Positions 46,342 through 55,679 of a stretch of DNA of 64,000 bases are shown here, one piece after another (the first letter of the stretch is position 1; each line of letters begins with the position of its first letter). The position numbers and the translations under genes were made by a program. The notes under the pieces are model-generated. The model was not told the DNA's origin and ran no database searches. It worked only from the letters and a program-made list of their open reading frames with translations. Source of the stretch: Rhodopseudomonas infernalis (GTDB lineage: Bacteria; Pseudomonadota; Alphaproteobacteria; Rhizobiales; Xanthobacteraceae); the NCBI RefSeq assembly GCF_022271405.1, contig NZ_JAJNAL010000028.1:1-64000 (forward strand), written 5' to 3'.

Positions 46342-47733
46342 ATGCAGCAGTCGGATCTAGACTTCGCCGAGATGTTCGCGGCCCGCGAAGCGCAGCGCAG
46401 CAATATGCATGCGCGCCATCTCAACGAACAGCTCGTGCGCGTCCTGAAGACCATCGGTTACGATGTCGGCTTCCAGAAGGGCACCGGCCAGTATCTCTAC
46501 GATCGCGACGGAGCGCGCTATCTCGACCTGCTGAGCGGCTTCGGCGTGTTCGCGCTGGGACGTAATCATCCGGTCCTGCGCAAGGCGCTGCAGAGCGTGC
46601 TCGACGCCGACATGCCGAACCTGGTGCAGCTCGACGTCTCGACACTGGCGGGCATTCTCGCCGAACGTTTGCTCGAGCAGGTGCCGTATCTCGACAAGGT
46701 GTTCTTCGCCAATTCCGGTGCCGAATGCGTCGAGGCTGCGATCAAGTTCGCGCGCGGCGCCACCGGCCGCAACGGCATCGTCAACTGCGACCACAGCTAT
46801 CACGGCCTGACCTACGGTGCGCTGTCACTGACCGACGACCCGAATTTCCAGGGCGGCTTCGGACAGTTGCTGCCGGGAGTCACCACGATCCCGTTCAACG
46901 ATCTCGCTGCGCTGGAAAAGGCGCTATCGACTCGCGAGATCGCCGCCTTCATCGTCGAGCCGATCCAGGGCAAGGGCGTCAACATGCCCACCGACGAGTT
47001 CCTGCCGGCCGCTGCGGCGCTGTGCAAGCGCTACGGCACGCTGTTTGTCGCCGACGAGATCCAGACCGGCATGGGCCGCACCGGCCGCTTCCTGGCTGTC
47101 GAGCATTGGAACGTCGAGCCCGACATGGTGCTGTTGTCCAAGGCGCTGTCGGGCGGCCATGTGCCGGTCGGCGCGGTGCTGACCCGCAAGGCGATCTTCG
47201 ACAAGATCTTCAACCGCATGGATCGCGCCGTGGTGCACGGGTCGACCTTCGCCAAGAACGATCTGGCGATGGCGGCGGGCATCGCCACGCTGGAGGTGCT
47301 CAAGGCCGAGAAGCTAGTCGAGGCCGCCGCCAAGCGCGGCGCCGAGCTGCGGCTGGCGCTGACCCGCATGGTCCCGGGCTACGAGCTGCTCAAGGAAGTC
47401 CGCGGCAAGGGGCTGATGATCGGCGTCGAATTCGGCCCGCCGAAGTCGCTGCGGCTGAAAGCGTCGTGGACGATGCTGGAGAGCGCCAACAAGGGCCTGT
47501 TCGTCCAGCTCATCACGGTGCCGTTGTTCAAGGATCACAAGATCCTCACGCAGGTCGCCGGCCACGGCCTGCACACGGTCAAGCTGCTGCCGCCGCTGAC
47601 CATCACCGAGGACGACTGCAGCTGGATCGAGCGCTCGTTCGATCAGGTGATCGCCGACAGCCACAAGGTCCCCGGCGCGATCTGGTCGCTCGGCAAGACG
47701 CTGGTCGACAACGCGATGCGCAAGTCGGCATAG
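46342..47733 (+). CDS. hpnO: Aminobacteriohopanetriol synthase (class III aminotransferase)
   Basis: 463 aa. A PLP enzyme that puts the terminal amine on the hopanoid side chain, giving aminobacteriohopanetriol. Fold-type I features are present: NSGAECVEAAIKFAR for phosphate binding, Asp238 that holds the pyridine nitrogen (FVADEIQTGMGRTG), and the Schiff-base Lys267 (LLSKALSGGHVPVGA). It resembles ornithine or acetylornithine aminotransferases, but the hopanoid context and the N-terminal extension (first ~40 residues) favour HpnO. The ribosome site is weak. Confidence 0.92.
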   Translation: MQQSDLDFAEMFAAREAQRSNMHARHLNEQLVRVLKTIGYDVGFQKGTGQYLYDRDGARYLDLLSGFGVFALGRNHPVLRKALQSVLDADMPNLVQLDVSTLAGILAERLLEQVPYLDKVFFANSGAECVEAAIKFARGATGRNGIVNCDHSYHGLTYGALSLTDDPNFQGGFGQLLPGVTTIPFNDLAALEKALSTREIAAFIVEPIQGKGVNMPTDEFLPAAAALCKRYGTLFVADEIQTGMGRTGRFLAVEHWNVEPDMVLLSKALSGGHVPVGAVLTRKAIFDKIFNRMDRAVVHGSTFAKNDLAMAAGIATLEVLKAEKLVEAAAKRGAELRLALTRMVPGYELLKEVRGKGLMIGVEFGPPKSLRLKASWTMLESANKGLFVQLITVPLFKDHKILTQVAGHGLHTVKLLPPLTITEDDCSWIERSFDQVIADSHKVPGAIWSLGKTLVDNAMRKSA

Positions 47734-47791
47734 CCGACGCCTGCGGAGACCGGCATCGGCGCAGCGCTCGCGCATCTGCATGCGTGTCGGC

Positions 47792-47805
47792 TTGACTTGC
47801 AGCAA
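47792..47805. promoter_or_regulatory. FixK/FNR-like box upstream of the stress protein gene
   Basis: TTGA, six bases, GCAA: it fits the FixK-type pattern with one deviation from perfect symmetry. It lies 75 bases before the start of the universal stress protein gene. Such proteins are often under FixK control in Bradyrhizobium relatives. Confidence 0.45.
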
Positions 47806-47880
47806 GACCCCGCGCGTGGGGGCGACTACGTTGCGGAAGCCGCCGTGTACCACGGCTGACCTCAACCGAGGGCGAGCGGA

Positions 47881-48723
47881 ATGTCCCTGAAATCACTAGT
47901 CGTTTTCGTCGACCCGACCAGCGCCTGTGAGGCGCGGATTCGCTATGCCGCGGAGCTGGCGTTGCGGCACGGCGCGCATTTGATCGGGGTCTACATCCAG
48001 CCGAACGCGTGGCAGAACGACCGATCCGACAATTTCATCCAAGGCGGCGGCGCGATCCGGGAGATGCTTGAACGACACGGCCTCGCCGAACGCAACGCGC
48101 GGTCGGACGCAAGTTTGCGCTTCGAGACTTTGGCCGAGCGCGGCAATTCGTCGTTCGAATTTCGCGTCATCCGCGACGACGATGCCGACCATCTCGCGCG
48201 GCTGCATTGCCTGCACACCGATCTGGTCGTGGTCGGTCATCCAGCTCCGGGAGGCCTGTCCGCGCCATGGTCGCCGGAGCGGATGCTGCTGTCGTCCGGC
48301 GTGCCGCATCTGATCGTTCCGCAAGGCTGGCACGATGGGCCGGTTGCGACCAAGGTGCTACTGGCCTGGAACGGAAGCCGCGAGGCGCGGCGCGCGATTA
48401 CCGACTCGCTGCCGATCCTGAAAGCGGCGGAGTCGGTCGCGGTGGTCGTCATCGACGCGGGCAAAAATCCGCTGCATGGGCCCGAGCCGGGCGCGGATAT
48501 TGCGCATCTTTTGAGTCGTCACGGCGTGACGGCTCGGGTCGAGCAACTGCAGTCTAAGGGGACGCCGGTCGCCGATGTGATCCGTCGCTTCGCCGCCGAC
48601 GATCGATCGGACTTGATCGTGCTCGGCGCCTTTAGTCACTCGCCGAAACGCGAATTGCTGTTCGGCGGGGTGACGCGATCGCTGTTGGGCGTAGTGACGA
48701 TCCCGATGCTGATCGCGCATTGA
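47881..48723 (+). CDS. Tandem universal stress protein
   Basis: 280 aa with two UspA-like halves. The first runs from about 1 to 145 (SLVVFVDPTSACEARIRYAAELALRHGAHLIGVYI, ending DLVVVGHPAPGG...SGVPHLIVPQ). The second runs from about 155 to 280 (KVLLAWNGSREARRAITDSLPIL, ending DLIVLGAFSHSPKRELLFGGVTRSLL). The second half keeps the nucleotide-loop pattern G-x2-x9-G-S/T in altered form, while the first looks divergent. Such cytoplasmic proteins aid survival under low oxygen or energy stress. A FixK-like box precedes it. Confidence 0.88.
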   Translation: MSLKSLVVFVDPTSACEARIRYAAELALRHGAHLIGVYIQPNAWQNDRSDNFIQGGGAIREMLERHGLAERNARSDASLRFETLAERGNSSFEFRVIRDDDADHLARLHCLHTDLVVVGHPAPGGLSAPWSPERMLLSSGVPHLIVPQGWHDGPVATKVLLAWNGSREARRAITDSLPILKAAESVAVVVIDAGKNPLHGPEPGADIAHLLSRHGVTARVEQLQSKGTPVADVIRRFAADDRSDLIVLGAFSHSPKRELLFGGVTRSLLGVVTIPMLIAH

Positions 48724-48831
48724 TCGGGCTGGTGGCGAGCAGCTTGCCGCGCCGCCCGTGAGCAGCTCGGAACAGACTGATCCTCCGCCCGCGAACCCGG
48801 CCCGCGGACCGGGCCGGGTGAGGTCGTGGCC

Positions 48832-51171
48832 TCAGAACGTATGCGTGAGCCGGGCGGTGAAGTTGCGACCGGGCTCGAGCAGCGGGTTGTACATCGACTG
48901 GGCGTAGGACTTGTTCACATAGGTCGCTGCGCTCACATAGCGCGTGTCGAAGATGTTCTGCAGGCTGATATGCAGCTTGGTGTCGCCGAGGCGGGGCGAG
49001 ATCAGAACGCCGAGGTCGAACGACGCATACAGGCTCGGCACAGCGTAGCTCGCGGTCGGGTATTCCTCAGATGTGCTGATGCGGGTCTTTGCAGCCGCCC
49101 AGTCGACGGCCGCGCCGAGCGAGTAGCCGGAGCCGAGCGGGGCGTATTGTACGCCGACCCGGCCCTTCCACGGCGCGATGAACGGCAGCGGCGTGCCTGT
49201 GTCGGTGTTGGTCGCCTGCAGCCAGGCGGCGTTGCCGTACAGGTTGAATGACTGCGTCGCCTGCCAGCGCCACTCGGCCTCGACGCCGTTCACCGTGGCG
49301 TGGCCGACGTTCTGCCGCTGGATCATCGAGGAGCCGTTGTAATTGACGAACACCGTCTGCAGGAAGTTCGCGTAGTGGCTGTCGAACGCCGTCACCTTGA
49401 CGGTGGCGGTCGGGAAGTTGAGCTGGAAGCCGCCCTCGTAGGTGAGGCCGGTCTCCGGCTTCAGCTCCGGATTCGGAATCGTGGTGGCCGAGAAGGCGAA
49501 CAGCTCGGAATTGGTCGGATAGCGATAGGAGGTGCCGACCGAGGCGAGCAGATCGAGGATCGGCGTCACGTGAACGGTGGCGCCGAAGCTGCCGGTCGGC
49601 GCAGTGGTGCTGACATCGGCGTTGCGGCGAAGCACCTCGAGCGCCTTCGCCGAACTGACCGGCGACAATTCGGACGTCGTGTTGAACCAATCGAACCGGC
49701 CGCCGGCCGACAACGTCAGCAGCTTGAACGGGGTCCATTCGTTCAGCACGAAGGCGCCGACATTGGCTTGGGTATTGTCCGGTCCGGTTTTGGTTTCGGG
49801 CGTGATCGTCGACGTCGTCGCGGTCTGCCGCACCGACCACGACGTGCTGCCGGGCCGCCATTCCTGGAAGCCGTCGATCCCGAACGTCGTCTTCACCAGT
49901 CCCCAGCGCGCCGGCTCCCACGGGATTACGCCCTGGGCCCGGCCGCCGATCACCAGCGGGCCACCGACGTGGCTCACCGAACGGGTGAGGACTCCCGGCG
50001 TCGCGGTGTTCACGGTGGCGAGCTTGGTGTCGAAGTAATTGGCGTAGAACGATCCCTCGACGTGCTGAACCAGCTGATCGGTGAAGTCGCCCGCGTAAGA
50101 CAGCTTCGCCATGTGCACCTGGTTCGGCTGCTGGCGGACTTGCGTATACGGCCAGCCCGGGGCCCCGCCGACGCCGCCGGCGCGGCCGTCTTCTTCCCAA
50201 TAGTCGCGCAGCGTGAGTTCGAAGCGTTGGTCGCGGGTGGGCGACCAGCCGAGCCGCAGATTTCCGCCGATGCTCTCGTAGTCGCTGTTGAGCGCCGGGC
50301 CGCTCGGGGTGTGATAATTGCCGCCCTTGCGATAGCTGACGCCGCCGAGCACGTCGAAGCCGAGGCCCGCCGCCTGCGCCCATTCGTAGGTGCTGAAGCC
50401 GTTGTCGACAGAGCTGTAGCCCGCCGAGAAGCCGCCATGCGCAAGCCGCCACGGTCCGAACGGATCGACGTTCGGCCGCCGGGTGACGACGTTGACCAGA
50501 CCGGTCATCGCCTCCGAGCCGTACACCACCGAGGCCGGCCCGCGAACCACCTCGACGCGCTCGATCTCTTCGGGCGCGAAGTAATTGAGCTGCAGCGTAT
50601 TGCGGCCGCGGAAGCGGTCGCCGTCGATGTACATCGGCGAGCGCCAGTTGTTGGACGAAAAGCCGCGCAGATAGATCTGGCCGCCGATGCCGCCGGCACG
50701 CGCGATCGACACGCCGGGGACATTCTGCAGAATGTCGAGCAGGCTGGTCGGGCTGGTCTGCTCGATCTGCGCGCGGTCGACGACCGTGATGCTCTGCTGC
50801 GCCGGATGCGGGATACCAGCCTGCGGCAGCTTGCCGCCCATCGGCTTCAGAGAATTATCGGCGCTCGCAGCGGCGCCGACCGCCGCGGCCTGCGGAGCCT
50901 GCTGCGGCTTGGGACCACGTGTCGACGACCGGCGCGTCGCCTGACCGGTGTTCGAGCGTGGCGCGCGCTGCAGCCGCGACGAATTCGCCGATTCGACGCG
51001 CACTTCCGGCAAGACGTGACGGGCGCGCTGCGTCGAAGTCTCCGCGGTCTGGGCCCGAACACCGACGCTCGATCCCGCTGTCATCACGCACGCGAGCGCG
51101 AGGCTCAATCCGCAGGTCGACGCGAGTGGTGCGCTCTTTCTGGTTTCGAGCGTGATTGTTCTTTGCATCAT
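48832..51171 (-). CDS. TonB-dependent outer-membrane receptor
   Basis: 779 aa from the ATG at 51171, with GGGGG 9 bases upstream. A signal peptide ends near VGVRA-QTAE. A TonB-box-like segment (LPEVRVES) is followed by a basic, Gln- and Ala-rich linker, then the plug domain (QSITVVDRAQIEQTSPTSLLDILQNVPGVSIARAGG, IYLRGFSSNNWRSPMYIDGDR, ERVEVVRGPASVVYGSEAMTGLVNVVTRRP) and a 22-strand-type barrel ending in Phe. It is divergent from an importer of the FecCD class and should be its outer-membrane entry. Substrate is unknown: siderophore, heme, cobalamin or another metal complex. Confidence 0.9.
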   Translation of the reverse strand: MMQRTITLETRKSAPLASTCGLSLALACVMTAGSSVGVRAQTAETSTQRARHVLPEVRVESANSSRLQRAPRSNTGQATRRSSTRGPKPQQAPQAAAVGAAASADNSLKPMGGKLPQAGIPHPAQQSITVVDRAQIEQTSPTSLLDILQNVPGVSIARAGGIGGQIYLRGFSSNNWRSPMYIDGDRFRGRNTLQLNYFAPEEIERVEVVRGPASVVYGSEAMTGLVNVVTRRPNVDPFGPWRLAHGGFSAGYSSVDNGFSTYEWAQAAGLGFDVLGGVSYRKGGNYHTPSGPALNSDYESIGGNLRLGWSPTRDQRFELTLRDYWEEDGRAGGVGGAPGWPYTQVRQQPNQVHMAKLSYAGDFTDQLVQHVEGSFYANYFDTKLATVNTATPGVLTRSVSHVGGPLVIGGRAQGVIPWEPARWGLVKTTFGIDGFQEWRPGSTSWSVRQTATTSTITPETKTGPDNTQANVGAFVLNEWTPFKLLTLSAGGRFDWFNTTSELSPVSSAKALEVLRRNADVSTTAPTGSFGATVHVTPILDLLASVGTSYRYPTNSELFAFSATTIPNPELKPETGLTYEGGFQLNFPTATVKVTAFDSHYANFLQTVFVNYNGSSMIQRQNVGHATVNGVEAEWRWQATQSFNLYGNAAWLQATNTDTGTPLPFIAPWKGRVGVQYAPLGSGYSLGAAVDWAAAKTRISTSEEYPTASYAVPSLYASFDLGVLISPRLGDTKLHISLQNIFDTRYVSAATYVNKSYAQSMYNPLLEPGRNFTARLTHTF

Positions 51172-51496
51172 TAGTAACGTCCCCCAGCTCACGAACCGTG
51201 AGCGGGTCCTTAACGCGTCGTTACCTCTTCCACCACCATCCCAACGTTAGCGGGCGGTTCGCCTGCTACCATGCGGATGCAAACTTCGACACATTACAGA
51301 TTGCAATGCGCGCTTTGCGGAAGTGCGATTAGTACGGCTTTCAACCGTGTGCGCTCACGCGTTGAACGATTCTATTTCGTTGGGCCTCGCTTGCGATTGG
51401 CGGGAGCTGTTTTGGTTTTGTGTTTTCGCATCGTCACCCTATGAAGACACGTCAATTCGCCGCGCGATCGTCGCCGGCCCGAGAGGCGTTGAATTC
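51172..51496. other. Divergent promoter region, TonB receptor / binding protein
   Basis: About 325 bases between divergent transport genes. Neither a cobalamin riboswitch box nor a clear Fur or Irr operator was recognised, so the sequence does not reveal the regulating metal. Confidence 0.45.
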
Positions 51497-52585
51497 ATGT
51501 TGCCATCGCTGCGTCGGACGAGATCATCAGTTGTTGCCGCGATCGTCGTCGTCGTCGCGATGCTCGGCTCGGTGCATGCCGGCGAGCTCACCGATCAGCG
51601 CGGCCGCACCGTTGCGGTCCCTGCACCGGCACAGCGCGTCGTCTTCCTGCCGATGCCGGCGCCGTCGACCTACATGGCGATCGACCGCTCCGCTGCGCAT
51701 GTCGCCGGCATGAACCCGGCTTCGGCGAGCGCGATGCAGTCGGGTATTCTCGGTCGCATCTTTCCATCCTTCGACAAGATCCCGACCGGCATCACGCGCG
51801 GTGCCGGCGTCGTGCCGAATGTCGAAGCGATCATGGCGTTGCATCCGGACGCCGTGCTGCAATGGGCGACGTCCGGCGACGAGCCGATCGCGATGCTCGA
51901 CCGCGCCGGACTGACCGTGCTGGGGCTGCGCTACGGCGGCCAGGACGAGGTCGAAGGCGCGATCATGATGATGGGGAGGCTCGCGGGACAGGCGCCGCGC
52001 GCGGCCGCGATCATCGAACGGCAGCGACAGCGGCGCGACCGGCTCGCCACCGCGCTCGGTGGCCTGCACGACACCGAGCGTCCCCGCGTCCTGCATCTGA
52101 CGCGCGCGTCGGATTCGTTCGCCGCCGCCGGTCGCGACTCCTACTCGGATTTCGTGATCAGGACGGCGGGCGGCCGCAACGCCGCCGCGGAGATCGGCGG
52201 CAGCCGCACCGTCACGCTCGAGCAACTGCTGGTCTGGAATCCGGACGTCATTCTGCTCGGTAACTTCGATACGGCGACGCCCGACGATCTGTATCGCGAT
52301 CCGAGGCTGCAGGGTGTTGCGGCGGTGAGGCAGCGGCGGGTGTATCGCGTTCCGCTCGGCGGCTATCGATGGGACCCGCCGAGCCACGAGTCGGCATTGG
52401 CCTGGACCTGGCTCGCGGCTCTGCTGCATCCGGCGCGCGTCGCGACCGATCTGCGCGCCGAGATGCGCGGCTGGTACACGTTCCTGTACGGTCACGCCCT
52501 GGTCGACAGCGAGATCGACGACATCCTGCATGCGCGGCAGAATGGCGGCTCCGCCGGCTACGCAAGATTTGCGGCGATGCCATGA
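51497..52585 (+). CDS. Periplasmic metal-chelate binding protein of an ABC importer
   Basis: 362 aa from the ATG at 51497 (GAGAGG 10 bases upstream). The signal peptide ends near GSVHA-GEL. The class III binding-protein fold of FepB/BtuF/TroA type is visible: TDQRGRTVAVPAPAQRVVFLP at the start, NVEAIMALHPDAVLQW, LTVLGLRYGGQDEVEGAIMMMGRLAGQ, and VTLEQLLVWNPDVILLGNFDTATPDDLYRDPRL. The C-terminal segment GGYRWDPPSHESALAWTWLAALLHP is longer than in many relatives. It delivers the ligand to the FecCD permease encoded next; the stop overlaps that start (ATGA). Confidence 0.88.
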   Translation: MLPSLRRTRSSVVAAIVVVVAMLGSVHAGELTDQRGRTVAVPAPAQRVVFLPMPAPSTYMAIDRSAAHVAGMNPASASAMQSGILGRIFPSFDKIPTGITRGAGVVPNVEAIMALHPDAVLQWATSGDEPIAMLDRAGLTVLGLRYGGQDEVEGAIMMMGRLAGQAPRAAAIIERQRQRRDRLATALGGLHDTERPRVLHLTRASDSFAAAGRDSYSDFVIRTAGGRNAAAEIGGSRTVTLEQLLVWNPDVILLGNFDTATPDDLYRDPRLQGVAAVRQRRVYRVPLGGYRWDPPSHESALAWTWLAALLHPARVATDLRAEMRGWYTFLYGHALVDSEIDDILHARQNGGSAGYARFAAMP

Positions 52586-53673
52586 GTCTGCTTGATGCCG
52601 CTGCGGGCCGGCCCGGCCGACCGGTCGCTGCCCCGATCGCGATCGCAGCGCTGGTGCTGCTGCCGGTGGTGACGGCGATGCTGTGCCTGTCGGCGGGGCG
52701 CTATCAGGTGCCGGCCGCGCACGTGTTCGGCATTCTGCTGCACGACCTGCTCGGCCTGTTCGGTGTCGACCCGGCCGGCTGGCTGCCGTCGGGCTGGGCC
52801 GCCGCGAGCTGGACGCCGACCGAGCGCATCGTCGTGACCACGGTGCGGCTGCCGCGCGTTCTGATGGCCGGAATCGCGGGGGCCGGGCTGGCGCTCTCCG
52901 GTGCCGTGCTGCAGGGCATGTTTCGCAACCCCTTGGTCGGCCCACAGACCATTGGTGCGGCGTCCGGCGCGTCGCTCGGCGGCGTCGTCGCGATTCTGCT
53001 GTTCGGCTTCGGCCTGCCGGTTCATCTCGGGGCATTCGGCGGCGCCGCGCTGGCGCTCGCTGCGGTGCTACTGGTGCATCGCGGCGACGGCGTCTCGCCG
53101 GTGCTGACGCTGGTGCTCGCTGGCGTCGTGGTCGGTGCGTTCTGCGGCGCGCTGGTTGGCTTCGTCACGTTCATTGCTGATCCGGAAGTGAAGCTGCCCG
53201 GCATCGTGTTCTGGCTACTCGGCAGTTTCGCTGCGGCGAGCTGGCCGAACCTTGCGCTGCTGGCGGCGTGTACCATCGTCGGTGGCGGCGTGATGCTGGC
53301 GATGCGCTGGCGCGTCAACGTGCTGTCGCTCGGCGACGAGGAAGCGCGGACGCTCGGCGTCGAGCCCGGCCGCGACCGCGTCATCCTGCTGGCCGCGACC
53401 TGCCTGGCGATCTCGGCACAGGTCGCGGTGTCCGGCACGATCGGCTGGGTTGGCCTGGTGATTCCCAATCTCGTGCGCATGGTGGTCGGTGCCGATCACC
53501 GCCGGCTGCTGCCGGTGTCGGCCGTGGCCGGCGCGGCCTTCCTGATGGCGGCCGACACGCTGGCGCGCGATCTGTCGGCGGCAGAGATTCCGGTCGGCAT
53601 CGTCACTGCGATCGTCGGCACGCCGGTGTTCGCCTGGTTGCTGCGCCGGCATGCGAGAGGACAGGCGGCATGA
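52582..53673 (+). CDS. FecCD-family ABC permease
   Basis: 363 aa, about ten transmembrane helices. Conserved segments of the BtuC/FecCD family are VRLPRVLMAGIAGAGLALSGAVLQGMFRNPLVGPQTIGAASGASLGG, the ATPase-contact region SLGDEEARTLGVEP, and GTIGWVGLVIPNLVRMVVGADHR. It overlaps the genes on both sides by 4 bases (ATGA), so binding protein, permease and ATPase are one coupled unit. An insert around residues 45-70 (LGLFGVDPAGWLPSGWAAASW) lengthens the first periplasmic loop. Confidence 0.92.
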   Translation: MSLLDAAAGRPGRPVAAPIAIAALVLLPVVTAMLCLSAGRYQVPAAHVFGILLHDLLGLFGVDPAGWLPSGWAAASWTPTERIVVTTVRLPRVLMAGIAGAGLALSGAVLQGMFRNPLVGPQTIGAASGASLGGVVAILLFGFGLPVHLGAFGGAALALAAVLLVHRGDGVSPVLTLVLAGVVVGAFCGALVGFVTFIADPEVKLPGIVFWLLGSFAAASWPNLALLAACTIVGGGVMLAMRWRVNVLSLGDEEARTLGVEPGRDRVILLAATCLAISAQVAVSGTIGWVGLVIPNLVRMVVGADHRRLLPVSAVAGAAFLMAADTLARDLSAAEIPVGIVTAIVGTPVFAWLLRRHARGQAA

Positions 53674-54440
53674 TCAGGGTCGAACAGGCCGGGCATTGGT
53701 TCCGGCCGGAGCAATGGCTGTTTCGCGATCTGTCGTTTGCTGTGGCTGAGGGCGAGTCGACCGCGATCCTGGGGCCGAACGGCTGCGGCAAGACGACGTT
53801 GCTGCGGGCGCTGGCGGCGACGCTGGCGTTGAAGCAGGGGCGGATCAGCGTCGACGGCGTCGTCGGCGTGGTGCCGCAGGCGCTGCGCGGCGACGTCGGC
53901 TATCGGGTGATCGACATGGTGCTGCTCGGTCGCAGCCGCTATCTCGGCCGATTCGGCGCACCGGGCCGGCGCGATCTCGCCCGCGCCGAAGCTTGTCTCG
54001 ATGCTGTTGGTATCGCCGAGCTCGCCGAGCGTCGCTACGACCGGCTGAGCGGCGGCCAGCGCCAGCTCGTGCTGTTCGCCCGCGCGCTGGCCTGCGACTG
54101 TCGGGTGCTGCTGCTCGACGAGCCGGCCTCGGCGCTCGATCTCGCCAATCAAGGCGTGGTGCTGCGGCTGATCCGTCGCCTGGTGCGCGACGACGGCATG
54201 ACGGTGGTGTTCACCACCCATCATCCCGATCACGCGCTGGCGGTGGCCGACAAGGTGCTGATGATGGCAGGCGAGCCGGTGTTCGGCCCCGCCGACACCA
54301 CGCTCGACGAAGCCAATCTGGCGCGTGTCTACGGCGTGCCGGTGCGCCGTGTCACGATCGAGGCGGACGGCGCGCGCATCGAGGCGACCGTGCCGGTGCA
54401 TCGGCTGTCGGCCGACGCAGCTGGCACTGTGCCGTCATGA
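53670..54440 (+). CDS. ABC-importer ATPase of the FecE/BtuD type
   Basis: 256 aa. The Walker A motif is GPNGCGKTT (about residues 34-42), the signature LSGGQRQLV, Walker B VLLLDEPASALD and the switch His in TTHHPDHAL. The Q-loop segment is GVVPQALRGD. It powers the FecCD-type permease encoded upstream. Its stop codon overlaps the stop of the leftward gene that follows through the shared hexamer TCATGA, so the two opposing operons meet tail to tail with no terminator between them. Confidence 0.92.
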   Translation: MIRVEQAGHWFRPEQWLFRDLSFAVAEGESTAILGPNGCGKTTLLRALAATLALKQGRISVDGVVGVVPQALRGDVGYRVIDMVLLGRSRYLGRFGAPGRRDLARAEACLDAVGIAELAERRYDRLSGGQRQLVLFARALACDCRVLLLDEPASALDLANQGVVLRLIRRLVRDDGMTVVFTTHHPDHALAVADKVLMMAGEPVFGPADTTLDEANLARVYGVPVRRVTIEADGARIEATVPVHRLSADAAGTVPS

Positions 54441-55064
54441 CCGCGCGGTGGCTTGCGCCCAGCGCAGGAAGCCGTCGAGGAAGCGGGTCGTCGCCGGCAT
54501 GAACCGGCTGCCGTGATGGTAGAACGGATCGAGCGTCGAGACGATCAGACGGCCCGGCGTCGAGACGCGGTCATCGTACAAGAGGGCGCCGCCAGGATCG
54601 CGACCGTCACGATCCTCCGGCACAGTGACGAGCGGCTGCGCGCCCTCCGGCGGAAACAGCACGCCGTGGATGTGCCAGATCGTCGAGTCCGGGGCGACGT
54701 GGCCGAACATCTCGTGATCGGGCGCGACGAACTGGTGCGGCGGTTTCTGCGCGGGGTCGAGCCACCACCAAAAATTGGTCGGCCGCGCGGCGCTTCGCAC
54801 GCCCGGCGCCCAAGTCTCCGCATCGGATTCGCCGAGCACGACCAGGGTGCGGCCGCGGGCGAGATAGTCCGTGAGCAGAGGACGGTGCCGGCGCATCAGC
54901 TCGGGATTCGTCCGATCCGGCACGATCAGCAGCGTCGGTTCGACGAGGTCGTCGGCGGTCAGTGCCGGCGTATAGATCACGCGGTCGAAACGGTCGCGGA
55001 AGCGGTCCCCGAAGATCGTCTCGTGATGATAGTAAGTGCCGCCGTCGAGTACTGCCACGGTCAT
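54435..55064 (-). CDS. Unknown protein with a class I glutamine-amidotransferase-like look (209 aa)
   Basis: 209 aa from the ATG at 55064. Not clearly recognised. The pattern of beta strand and turn (MTVAVLDGGTYYHHETIF, TLLIVPDRTNPELMRRHRPLLTDYLARGRTLVVLGES) resembles ThuA or class I amidotransferase-like flavodoxin folds. There is no Cys nucleophile elbow, so it is probably not a classical amidotransferase. It contains many His and Trp (FWWWLDP, IWHIHGVLF, DPFYHHGSRF). It overlaps the preceding gene by ATGA and shares the operon with a sister protein and an FmdE-like protein, opposite a TonB/ABC import system. Confidence 0.6.
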   Translation of the reverse strand: MTVAVLDGGTYYHHETIFGDRFRDRFDRVIYTPALTADDLVEPTLLIVPDRTNPELMRRHRPLLTDYLARGRTLVVLGESDAETWAPGVRSAARPTNFWWWLDPAQKPPHQFVAPDHEMFGHVAPDSTIWHIHGVLFPPEGAQPLVTVPEDRDGRDPGGALLYDDRVSTPGRLIVSTLDPFYHHGSRFMPATTRFLDGFLRWAQATARS

Positions 55065-55666
55065 GAGCGCGCCTCCACCAGCCAGGTGATGAGTTGTGGC
55101 AGCAGCCGACGGGAAGTGTCGTCGCCGCCGAAGCTCCACAGATCGTTGCCGCCGTGCAGCAGCACGGTGCCGCGGCCGAGCGGATAGATGAAGTCGAGCG
55201 GGCGAGCGGCGGGCCCGAGCGTATGGATCACCGTCGCGCCGTCGGGCGGGACGTGCCATGCATGGCCGTAGAAGCCGGCGACGCCGCGGCGGAAGGTGAG
55301 GTCGTCGAGCGCGACGCCGTCCCAGATCGGATGCGTGGTCGCGCGGGACACGGTGAGATCGGCGATGCTGCCGCCGTCCAGCGGCTGCACCGGGGAAAGG
55401 CCTGTGAGGAACGGGTGGGCGACGTGTCCGCTGATCACCACGCGGCCGCCGGCGGCGACGTAGTTGTCGAGCAGCGCGGTGTTCGCCTGCAGGAAGCGCT
55501 GATCCATGTGCATGCCGATCAGCAGCGCATCGGCGCTGCCGAGCAGCGTGGCGTCGAGCGCATAGAGGTCGACGTCGCGAACGTTGCAGTCGAGAGCGGC
55601 GAGCCGTTCGGCCCAGGCTGCCGATGATGTCTTGTGGCCGCAGAACGGGCGGATGATGGTCTTCAC
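55061..55666 (-). CDS. Unknown protein, amidotransferase-like fold (201 aa)
   Basis: 201 aa from a GTG at 55666, 14 bases after the FmdE-like gene. Not clearly recognised. Strand-helix alternation (VDLYALDATLLGSADALLIGMHMDQRFLQANTALLDNYVAAGGRVVISGHVAHPFL) resembles its downstream neighbour, so the two may be distant paralogs. His-rich segments (GFYGHAWHVPPDG, VLLHGGND) suggest metal or substrate binding. A conserved GND-SFGGDD run is near the C terminus. No signal peptide; probably cytoplasmic. Function can only be guessed as processing of whatever the neighbouring importer brings in. Confidence 0.6.
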   Translation of the reverse strand: MKTIIRPFCGHKTSSAAWAERLAALDCNVRDVDLYALDATLLGSADALLIGMHMDQRFLQANTALLDNYVAAGGRVVISGHVAHPFLTGLSPVQPLDGGSIADLTVSRATTHPIWDGVALDDLTFRRGVAGFYGHAWHVPPDGATVIHTLGPAARPLDFIYPLGRGTVLLHGGNDLWSFGGDDTSRRLLPQLITWLVEARS

Positions 55667-55679
55667 GGCGAAATCCGGA

